Source of the DNA: Mariniflexile gromovii
GTDB taxonomy: Bacteria > Bacteroidota > Bacteroidia > Flavobacteriales > Flavobacteriaceae
Length of the DNA: 64,000 nt
Assembly: GCF_017814435.1 (NCBI RefSeq)
Contig: NZ_JAGJCB010000006.1
Span: 124,001 to 188,000, forward strand
Direction: 5' to 3'
Part shown: in pieces, positions 37,141 through 46,100 of the stretch
How positions within the stretch are numbered: the stretch's first letter is position 1
Layout: every line of letters begins with the position of its first letter
Translations under genes and position numbers: made by a program
Notes under the pieces: model-generated
What the model was told of the DNA's origin: nothing
Databases searched by the model: none
Seen by the model: only the letters and a program-made list of their open reading frames with translations

Positions 37141-38202
37141 TTATTTAAAATTAATGGGGTTAATATTTTCATAGTTCTGGGTTAAAAATTCCAACGATTT
37201 TTTCAGTATCTGTCCCATAGAGGTACATTTCATAAATTCAGCATCTAACGTATAATCAAATATTTTCCCCTTAAGTAAATCTATATTTTCAGGATTCGAA
37301 ATCACATCTTCCACCATACAATCTATAAGCTCATCAATACGTCCATGAAAACTTTTCAAACGTTTCACTAAAATAGAACGTTCTTCAATTTTATATTGGT
37401 CTATGGATAGCTTTTGGAAGGTTTCAGAAACCAACTCAACCATTTTTAAATTCTCTTTAAAAAACTGAGGGCGGTACACATTAAACTTTCCTTCGTATGA
37501 TTGTTGATCAAAATCAATGGCCCTTATTTTATAAACCACATGGTCAAAATCGTGCGTCGGGACAATCACGTAATTATACGAACGCATATCGCCCAAAAGC
37601 CGAATCATACAGCGCTCATTAAACTTTACAAACTCTTTGGCTATTTGCGATTTTTCTAATTTATCACATTTTGGCAAATGGTTTTTAATAAACTCATCAC
37701 CCGGTATACCCGCAATATGCTCTTCAATCAAGGTATCTTTATAAACCAAAAAATTCAAATTATAGGGAGAAAGCATATGCTCCAATTCCAAACCATAAAC
37801 CCTGGACGCATCGGCAGTTTTAATATAGAAATAGGTATAATTATCATTTAAAATATTTCTTATTTTTATTCTAAAAGGTTTCGAATTTCCAAACGTGCAA
37901 TAATCAATCGCATCCACACTTAAAAACGGAAGGGTGTTTTCATTTCCATCCGAATGCAAAATAGTATACACCTTCTTCAACGACAACTCAATTTCCTGAC
38001 GTTCATACTCATTATAATACACCCGAATCCAAAGGGTATCATTATCCTCTTTATCATAAACCACGATAGACCCTTGAAAACGCAATAAATCATCATAAAA
38101 AATAGGAATTTTTATATTCCTATTATACTCCGTAAGATACTCATGTAACTTAGTTTTTATTGGGAAAGAAGGTTTCTTCTTAGAAATTTTTAAATCGTCC
38201 AT
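37141..38202 (-). CDS. Conserved hypothetical protein, 353 residues, function unknown
   Basis: No family was recognised. The protein has no signal peptide and no membrane segment, so it is probably cytoplasmic. The N-terminal half is beta-rich (IPIFYDDLLRFQGSIVVYDK, ETIELSLKKVYTI-like strands). The middle has RCMIRLLGDMRSYNYVIVPT and YKIRAIDFDQQSY, which faintly recall the catalytic loop and DFD of HipA or other kinase-like folds, but no Lys/Asp set could be assigned with confidence. It ends with helical segments. It is convergent with the pRiA4b-like gene. Confidence 0.7.
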   Translation of the reverse strand: MDDLKISKKKPSFPIKTKLHEYLTEYNRNIKIPIFYDDLLRFQGSIVVYDKEDNDTLWIRVYYNEYERQEIELSLKKVYTILHSDGNENTLPFLSVDAIDYCTFGNSKPFRIKIRNILNDNYTYFYIKTADASRVYGLELEHMLSPYNLNFLVYKDTLIEEHIAGIPGDEFIKNHLPKCDKLEKSQIAKEFVKFNERCMIRLLGDMRSYNYVIVPTHDFDHVVYKIRAIDFDQQSYEGKFNVYRPQFFKENLKMVELVSETFQKLSIDQYKIEERSILVKRLKSFHGRIDELIDCMVEDVISNPENIDLLKGKIFDYTLDAEFMKCTSMGQILKKSLEFLTQNYENINPINFK

Positions 38203-38551
38203 AGCATATAAAGTTAATCAAAAGTAACAATTTTTAGGGCGTTACCACAAGGGTCGGGCTTTCGGCTATATCTTTTGGTTTTTTTGTCATTCCTGCGAAA
38301 GCAGTAATATACAATTAAAACTAAATCTTTCCTTTTAAGGTTATTTCCTTATCAAAAGAAAACCAAAAGGATGCCGCCTCAAATGCGAAGCATTCACGAT
38401 TTCTTTAACTTAAGATAAAATGCCGAGTAATCCCTAACACATCACAAAATATACTTATTTTTTTCAAATATGTAACAAAACCTACACACTTTCGTCATAT
38501 TTTTAAAACTAACCAAAACAGAATCTTAATTCTGAATTAAAATTTTTCATC
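38203..38551. repeat. Non-coding gap containing a possible interspersed fold-back element
   Basis: No ORF lies in this 349-bp gap. CTTTTGGTTTT (38272-38282) and AAAACCAAAAG (38359-38369) form 11-bp inverted arms 76 bp apart. The sequence GTCATTCCTGCGAAAGCAG (38287-38305) looks like a decayed piece of a repeat often seen between flavobacterial genes. Whether it is repeated elsewhere in the genome cannot be told from this window. Confidence 0.4.
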
Positions 38552-39460
38552 TTGAAACCTATACTTACTATTAACAACCTCACCAAAAAATTTGGGAATT
38601 TAACAGCCGTAAGCAACTTAACTTTCACTATAAACAAAGGCAATGTTTATGGTATTTTAGGACCCAATGGCAGCGGAAAATCCACCACTTTGGGCATAGT
38701 TTTAAACGTAGTAAATAAAACCAGTGGCGATTTTAAATGGTTTGATGGCAACACTACAACCCACAACGCCTTAAAAAAAGTAGGTGCCATTATAGAGCGC
38801 CCCAACTTTTACCCGTACATGACGGCTACCCAAAACTTAAAACTCGTTTGCAAAATTAAAGGTGTCGATTACGGTAAAATTGACGAAAAACTGGAAATTG
38901 TTGGCCTTTTAGAACGAAAAAACAGCAAATTCAGCACCTATTCGTTGGGCATGAAACAGCGTTTGGCCATAGCCTCTGCCCTACTAAACGACCCCGAAAT
39001 TTTAATTCTAGACGAACCCACCAATGGTTTAGACCCACAAGGTATTCACCAAATACGGGAAATTATAAAACAAATTGCCGCCAAAGGCACCACTATTTTA
39101 TTGGCATCGCATTTATTGGACGAAGTTGAAAAAGTATGCTCGCATGTGGTAGTACTTCGTAAAGGCGTAAAATTATATTCCGGCAGAGTAGATGAAATGA
39201 TCTCCAGTTACGGTTTCTTCGAACTTAAATGCAACAACCAAAATGTATTGGTAACACTTTTAGAAAACCACCCCAGTTTCGGTAGAATAAAAGTGCAAGA
39301 ACATTTAGTCACCGCCTTTTTGAAAGAGCCCATGAAATCGGAAGAATTAAACAAATTTCTTTTTGAAAAAGGCATCGTTCTCACCCATTTAGTGCAACGC
39401 AAAGAAAGTTTAGAAGAACAATTTTTGCAATTAACCGATGCTGTACAACACCAAAACTAA
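38552..39460 (+). CDS. ABC transporter ATP-binding protein, TTG start
   Basis: This 302-residue ABC ATPase has Walker A GPNGSGKS (37-44), signature SLGMKQ (131-136) and Walker B LILDEP (151-156) followed by TNGLDP. Its C-terminal extension resembles the BcrA/lantibiotic-type exporters. It pairs with the membrane protein 4 bp downstream. The TTG at 38552 begins KPILTINNLTKKFGN, the normal first strand, and no nearby ATG is usable. The substrate is unknown. Confidence 0.92.
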   Translation: MKPILTINNLTKKFGNLTAVSNLTFTINKGNVYGILGPNGSGKSTTLGIVLNVVNKTSGDFKWFDGNTTTHNALKKVGAIIERPNFYPYMTATQNLKLVCKIKGVDYGKIDEKLEIVGLLERKNSKFSTYSLGMKQRLAIASALLNDPEILILDEPTNGLDPQGIHQIREIIKQIAAKGTTILLASHLLDEVEKVCSHVVVLRKGVKLYSGRVDEMISSYGFFELKCNNQNVLVTLLENHPSFGRIKVQEHLVTAFLKEPMKSEELNKFLFEKGIVLTHLVQRKESLEEQFLQLTDAVQHQN

Positions 39461-39464
39461 CCCT

Positions 39465-40289
39465 ATGTTACGACTTTTAAATTTAGAATTACAAAAACTT
39501 TTACTTAACAGAACCAGTAAAATACTCATATTCATATCTTTTATTTTACCGTTTTTTGTTATTCTTCTTTCATCATTAAAAATAAACGTTTTTGGTTTTT
39601 TTACATTAGAGTTAGGTGAGTTAGGCGTTTTCAATTTTCCCATCATCTGGCATTTAACCACATTTTTCGCATCACAATTCAAATTCTTTTTTGCCATTGT
39701 TGTGGTGAGTATGATTGGTAACGAATACAGCAACAAAACCTTAAAACAAAACCTTATTGATGGGCTAAGTAAAAAGGAATTCATTCTTTCTAAATTTTAT
39801 ACTATTGTATTCTTTTCATTGGTTTCTACCATATTAATTACCCTTATTTCTTTTTGTATTGGCATGTATTATTCCAGCTACAATGAAATTTCCATCATCT
39901 TAAGGGAAACTAATTTTTTAGTAGCTTACTTTGTTAAACTTGTTGGTTTTTTTAGTTTGTGTCTATTCTTTGGGATGCTTGTAAAACGTTCTGCTTTTGC
40001 ATTGGCTTTTTTATTCATTCTCTATATTTTGGAATGGATACTTTTTGGACTTCTTGCATGGAAATTTAATACGGATATTGCCGAAAAAATTCAGAATTTC
40101 TTCCCCTTAAAATCTATGTACAAACTTATTGATCAACCCTTCCAACGTGTAGCCATGACCAAGTTTCCCGACAAAGCAAATTTGATCTACGATTATAGCG
40201 TCCATTCTTACGAAATAGCTATTGTATTGTGTTGGACAACTTTATTCATCTTTTTATCGTACAGATTATTAAAACAGCGGGATTTATGA
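39465..40289 (+). CDS. ABC-2 type transporter permease
   Basis: This 274-residue membrane protein starts MLRLLNLELQKLLLNRTSKI and has about six membrane segments. GNEYSNKTLKQNLIDGLSK is the conserved cytosolic motif of ABC-2 permeases. It begins 4 bp after the ATPase stop. The permease frame continues to overlap the region just upstream of the first T9SS gene; its stop (40289) is 26 bp before that start. Confidence 0.9.
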   Translation: MLRLLNLELQKLLLNRTSKILIFISFILPFFVILLSSLKINVFGFFTLELGELGVFNFPIIWHLTTFFASQFKFFFAIVVVSMIGNEYSNKTLKQNLIDGLSKKEFILSKFYTIVFFSLVSTILITLISFCIGMYYSSYNEISIILRETNFLVAYFVKLVGFFSLCLFFGMLVKRSAFALAFLFILYILEWILFGLLAWKFNTDIAEKIQNFFPLKSMYKLIDQPFQRVAMTKFPDKANLIYDYSVHSYEIAIVLCWTTLFIFLSYRLLKQRDL

Positions 40290-40315
40290 TATCTTTGATA
40301 GCTTTGCTATCTAAA

Positions 40316-43039
40316 ATGAAAAAAAACTTATTAATATTAACATTTTTTAGTACCATTCTCTGTTTCGGACAAAAAGAAGCTTCCAACTGGTATTTTGGAG
40401 ACAATGCTGGTATTCGCTTTAATCCAGACGGTACTGTTACCGAATTAACAAACGGAAAATTAAGCACCATTGAAGGCTGCACCACCATTTCAGACGCCAA
40501 CGGCAACTTATTGTTTTACACTGATGGTGTAACCGTTTGGAACAAAAACCACACCATGATGCCCAATGGTTTTGGGTTATTTGGAGACCCTTCAAGCACC
40601 CAATCTGCTATTGTGGTTCCAAAACCCAACGACCCAAATATATATTACATATTTACGGTTGATACATCTACAAGTAATAGCGATGCTAACTACGGCTTTA
40701 ATTACTCCATAGTTGATTTAAGTTTAAATGGTGGCTTGGGAAACATCACTTTAAAAAACGAAAACCTGCTTGACCAAAGTTCTGAAAAAGTAACGGCGGT
40801 AGTAAAGGATTGTGTGAGTCAATCCATTTGGGTTATAACCTATGCACCATTTGATATAGGCTTTAATAATACTTTTTTTGCTTATGAAGTTAGCACTGCC
40901 GGTTTAAATACAACACCTGTGGTATCGCCTTTTTCAACATTTGTTGAAGATTCTAGAGGTTATTTAAAGCTATCACCAGATGGCACCAAACTTGTATCTT
41001 CCAACGCTTCTTCTGGATTATACATTTATGATTTTGATAAAGACACCGGTATAGTAAGCAACGAAAGAGCTATCTCCATTAATTTTTCACACAATGGATT
41101 CAATCGTCAAATTTCTTATGGAGTTGAATTTTCCCAAAGTAATGAATTACTCTATATCTCAACCTATTTGGAAACAGATAGAGATAACCAAAATAATCCT
41201 TCAGCTCAATATGGTGCTTTGCTTCAGTACAATTTAACGGCACCCAATATAAGCGCCAGTGAAATTGTAATTCATGCTGGGGTTACCTACAGGAGCGGAC
41301 TTCAATTAGGACCTAATGGCAAAATTTATAGAGCCATGAATGCCACTTATGGTCAAGGTTTACCCTATTTATCGGTCATCAATGCGCCAAATAACATAGG
41401 AGCTGCCTGTAACTACACACATAATAGTTTTCAATTAAGCAATAATTCCAGACAAGGCCTACCGCCCTTTATAACTTCTTTCTTTTCAGAAAAAATAGAT
41501 ATTATTAGAAACACCACAACAACCACATCTACCGAATTGTTTTTATGTGATGGAGACACTTATACTTTAAGGTCCGATGTTATTCCAGGGGCTACTTATA
41601 CATGGACACGCAATGATGTTCTTCTGTCTGAAACCAGCCCTAACCTAGATGTTGTAGAAGATGGTTTCTACAGAGTATTCATAGACCCCAATACAGGTGA
41701 TTGCGACAGCACTTTTGAAGGCGTTGCTTATGTTACTTACAACAGAAACCCTGTAGCTTATGATTATACTTTGACACAGTGCGATGAAGATGCCATTGTT
41801 GGCGGTTTTACAAGGTTCAATTTAATAGAGGCAACCAGTTATTTAACAGGTGGTGTTACTGAACTATCCGTTAAGTTTTATACAGACACGGCACTAACAA
41901 ATGAAATAACCAATAGTAGTGCCTACAGCTTTAATGCCGATAATCCGTCACCCGTTTACGCAAAAGTTTATAATGAAAAAACAGGGTGCTATGCTACCTC
42001 TGTGCTTAGTTTAAACGTAAACACGACTCCATTTGATGATTTTACACCAACCCCATTATGTGATGAATTAGGTTCTGAGGATGGTATTAACACTTTCAAT
42101 CTTGATACAGTAACAACTGAAATTCAATCTACCTATAATTTTGTATATGGAATAACTTATTACAAAACATTTGATGATGCACTTTTTGAAAAAAACAGTT
42201 TAAACACAACATTTACAAACACACATCCATACGCTCAAACTATTTACGCCCGTGCTGAAAATGCAAATAGTTGTTTTGGGATTATAAAAGTTATTTTAAC
42301 TGTTAATAAATTACCAAACATAAACACCCAAAGTTCTACATATTATTGCCTAAACAAATTTCCTGAAACCATTAATATTGATGCTGATATAACTAACGGT
42401 TCGCCAAATAACTACACGTACCTTTGGTCTACAGGCGAGAACACTTATAATATAGACATTAACCAACCAGGAACTTACACCGTTACAGTTACCAATGCAA
42501 ATGGCTGTAGTAAAGACAAAATTATTACTGTAGAACCTTCAAACATAGCAACTATTGAAGATGTTGAAATTAGTGATGCTTCAAAAAACAATACGGTTAG
42601 CGTCATAGTTTCTGGTGAAGGCACTTATGAATACAGATTACTGGATGAAAACAATATAGTATATGCCGATTTTCAAAGCAGTAATGTTTTTGAAAATGTA
42701 AAACCAGGGTTCTATTCAGTTTCCGTAAAAGACATTAAAAACGATTGTGGCATGGTAAATAGCCAAATTTCGGTTATTGGTTTTCCAAAAGTATTTACTC
42801 CAAACGGTGATGGTTATAATGATTCATGGCAAGTGTATGGGGTTTCCCGTATGTTTCAACCCGGTACCAAAGTTCATATTTTTGATAGATATGGAAAATT
42901 AATAAAAGAACTAACACCTTTAGGCGAAGGCTGGAATGGGTTAATGAACGGAAAACAATTACCAGTAGATGATTATTGGTTCTCGGTAAAACTTGAGGAT
43001 GGCAGAGTATATAAAAACCATTTTACTTTAAAAAGATAG
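40316..43039 (+). CDS. T9SS type B sorting-domain surface protein (1)
   Basis: This 907-residue exported protein has a signal peptide (MKKNLLILTFFSTILCFGQ) and an N-terminal beta-propeller-like region (WYFGDNAGIRFN; TDGVTVWNKNH). Two copies of the Cys-Asp repeat module (CDEDAIVGGFTRFNL; CDELGSEDGINTFNL) and an Ig-like segment follow. The C-terminal T9SS type B domain runs from KVFTPNGDGYNDSWQVYG to HFTLKR. Type B domains direct secretion through the type IX system and attachment to the cell surface. The ATG at 40316 is chosen over 40229 to give a signal peptide at the N-terminus. Confidence 0.92.
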   Translation: MKKNLLILTFFSTILCFGQKEASNWYFGDNAGIRFNPDGTVTELTNGKLSTIEGCTTISDANGNLLFYTDGVTVWNKNHTMMPNGFGLFGDPSSTQSAIVVPKPNDPNIYYIFTVDTSTSNSDANYGFNYSIVDLSLNGGLGNITLKNENLLDQSSEKVTAVVKDCVSQSIWVITYAPFDIGFNNTFFAYEVSTAGLNTTPVVSPFSTFVEDSRGYLKLSPDGTKLVSSNASSGLYIYDFDKDTGIVSNERAISINFSHNGFNRQISYGVEFSQSNELLYISTYLETDRDNQNNPSAQYGALLQYNLTAPNISASEIVIHAGVTYRSGLQLGPNGKIYRAMNATYGQGLPYLSVINAPNNIGAACNYTHNSFQLSNNSRQGLPPFITSFFSEKIDIIRNTTTTTSTELFLCDGDTYTLRSDVIPGATYTWTRNDVLLSETSPNLDVVEDGFYRVFIDPNTGDCDSTFEGVAYVTYNRNPVAYDYTLTQCDEDAIVGGFTRFNLIEATSYLTGGVTELSVKFYTDTALTNEITNSSAYSFNADNPSPVYAKVYNEKTGCYATSVLSLNVNTTPFDDFTPTPLCDELGSEDGINTFNLDTVTTEIQSTYNFVYGITYYKTFDDALFEKNSLNTTFTNTHPYAQTIYARAENANSCFGIIKVILTVNKLPNINTQSSTYYCLNKFPETINIDADITNGSPNNYTYLWSTGENTYNIDINQPGTYTVTVTNANGCSKDKIITVEPSNIATIEDVEISDASKNNTVSVIVSGEGTYEYRLLDENNIVYADFQSSNVFENVKPGFYSVSVKDIKNDCGMVNSQISVIGFPKVFTPNGDGYNDSWQVYGVSRMFQPGTKVHIFDRYGKLIKELTPLGEGWNGLMNGKQLPVDDYWFSVKLEDGRVYKNHFTLKR

Positions 43040-43163
43040 ACTTTTACTTAAAAACAGCTAAAAATGTATTTCCGCCCTTTTTTTTTCATTTCGTTTAAAA
43101 TTTACTTAATTTCCATCTCAATTTAGCCCAATAGCACAACTTTTTTTACCCAAATAAAACAAA

Positions 43164-46100
43164 GTGAAAAAAAACCTGCACAACTGTCTCATTGTAATTC
43201 TACTTTTTTGTAGCTGCAATTTTATGTTCGCTCAACAGATTACAGTTGATGATAATGTTGGTTTACAACAACTTATATTAGATAACTTAGTAAAAAACAG
43301 TTGTGTTGATATTACCAACATCTCATCATCGGTAAATGGAAGTGCAAGCGGTTTTTCTAGTTATGCATATTTTGAAAAAGGCAGTTCCAACTTTCCATTT
43401 CAAAACGGCATCATGCTCACCACTGGAAATGCCAGGTCTGGCGGTAACGGCGTTATTACACCAACGCTAAGCGAAGGAGCTTCAAATTGGGGAACAGATC
43501 CCGATTTAGAAACGGCTTTAGGTATTTCCAATACATTAAATGCTACCTCCATAGAATTTGATATTGTTTCCATTTCAAACCAACTTCAATTTAATTATTT
43601 ATTAGCTTCCGAAGAATATTTTGGAATTAATCCATGTCAATTTTCCGATGGGTTTGTATTTCTTATTAAAGAAACCGGTAGCCCCGGCCCTTACCAAAAT
43701 ATAGCCTTGGTACCAGGAACCTCAACGCCCGTTAACACCAACACCATTCACGATGAAATTTTTGGAGTATGTGCCGCTCAAAATGCCCAATACTTTGATG
43801 GGTACAATTTAGGAGACACCAACTATAATGGTAGAACTAAAGTATTAACAGCATCTACAACCATTACACCATATGTTCAATACCATATTAAATTAATTAT
43901 TGCCGACCAAACGGATATCCAATCAGATTCTGCCGTATTTATAGAAGGCGATAGTTTTAAAATTTTAGATTTAGGCGCCGACATTACCACCTGTTCCAGT
44001 ATAGCCACTTTAGATGCCGATATTCAAAACCCAGCGGCATTTTACCAATGGTTTAGGAATAACAACCTGATAGTTGGTGCAGTAAGCCCTACTTTAAATG
44101 TAACTCAAAATGGCACCTACAAAGTAGAAGTATCCGTCTCTTTAAATGGTAGTACGTGTGTTGAAGAAGATGAAATTGAGGTTGTATTAAATACGGAAGA
44201 ACCCATAGCTTCCATAACTAATTATCAACTTTGTGATGATGCATCAGGTAATGGTATTGAAATATTTGACCTTTCAACAAAAACAGCCGAACTTGTAGCT
44301 AATATTCCATTTACAAATTACACTTTTAGTTATCATTATTCCGATTTGGAAGCTAGAAGTAACATAAACCCCATAACAACACCTATTCCAAATACATCCA
44401 ATCCGCAAACCATTTATGTTAGAATCGATGATTCTAGTAGTAATTGTTTTGCATATACCACTTTTGATTTGGTAGTTAATGAAGTACCAAATATTGTAAA
44501 TCCAACACCACATGAGGTTTGTGATACTGATGATTTCCCTGATGGTTTCGCAATTGTTTATTTAACCGAAAAAGATGATGAAATTACTAACGGGCAAAGC
44601 AATTTAGCCGTAAGTTACCATTACACACCTGCCGAGGCCAATACAGGAAATAACCCTATAGAATCTCCATACATCAATGCTGCCACACCTACCAGCACCG
44701 TGTATGTACGTGTTATCAATACCCAAACGGGCTGTGTAAATACCACGTCTTTAAATGTTAACATTACGGTGAGTCCCATAGTAAATCGAGATACAAGATA
44801 TTTAGATGGTTGTGATGCCGACCATGATGGTTTTGACAGTTTTGACCTAACAGAAGTGATTGCTGATATTGAAGGCGGATTAACCAACGTAACAACCACT
44901 TTCCATGAAAGTTATGACGATGCGCAAACAGGCACCAACCCTATTGCCAATGCTACCAATTACCAAAATATAAACCCCGAAGAGCAAATTATTTACGTAA
45001 GGGTTGAAGATAACACAACAGGCTGTGCCTCTATTGTTCCTTTAGAAATCCATACCAATTTATTGTTGACAGCTACCGATACCGGAGATTTTGCTTTATG
45101 CGACACCAATGATGTTGATAATGATACTCTAGAGTTTAATTTAAATACGCTTGAAGCTTTTATAGGAAACGATTTGCCTTTCCCTATTGAAGTTACATTT
45201 TTTGAGTCTGAATCTGATAGAGATGCAAACATAAACCCGATTCCTAAAACTGGTTTGTACAGCGCCACAAGTCCAAAAGTACTCTATATAAGATTACTAA
45301 ATACAGATAGCGGTTGTGAGGATGTTGCCGATGTAACCCTATTGGTAAACCCTATATTGTTATTCAACCCTGCAAATCCGTTACCATACTGTGATACAGA
45401 TGATGATGGCATTGTAGATATCGATTTACATTCTTTAGACGATATTGTTACCAACGGCAATCCAGACTTTTCAGTTAGCTATTTTGCCAATGAAACGGAT
45501 GCTAACGACAATATATCGGAACTACCTCCATTTTATACCAACACACAGCCCATTGAAACTTTATTTGCACGGTTAGAAAATATAAGTTCAGGTTGCTTTA
45601 CTGTAAATTCTTTTCAGATAGAAGTGTTAACAGCACCTTCAACCAATACGCCTACCGATGTTATTATTTGTGATGACAATCAAGATGGATTTTCAATAAT
45701 TAATCTTAATGACAAAATTGATGAAGCTGTTAGCGATAGAACAGGTTTAAACATAACTGTTCACACATCTTTTAATGATGCGGATGCAGGATTGAACCCA
45801 ATTCCCAATTCCGATTTAAACACCTACAATTCCAACACACAAACTCTGTATATTCGTGTTGAAAACACAGTTTCTTCAACAGGATGTTATGCTATCGAAC
45901 CCTTTGAAGTTATTGTAAATACGCTTCCAGATTTCCCTGTAATAAGTCCGTTTCAAGTATGTGTTTCTAACGGTGGCAACAATACTAATTTTATATTATC
46001 TGAAAAAGATGACGAAATACTAAATGGCCAAACGGGAAAAGAAGTATTATACTTTGCAGATGCCGCTTTTACTTCACCTATTGATAAAAACAACAATTAT

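Noticed and set aside
44274-45268. Antisense frames of 79-92 codons within the 1632-residue adhesin
   Set aside because: They are shadows of a low-complexity coding frame with no motif or start context of their own.
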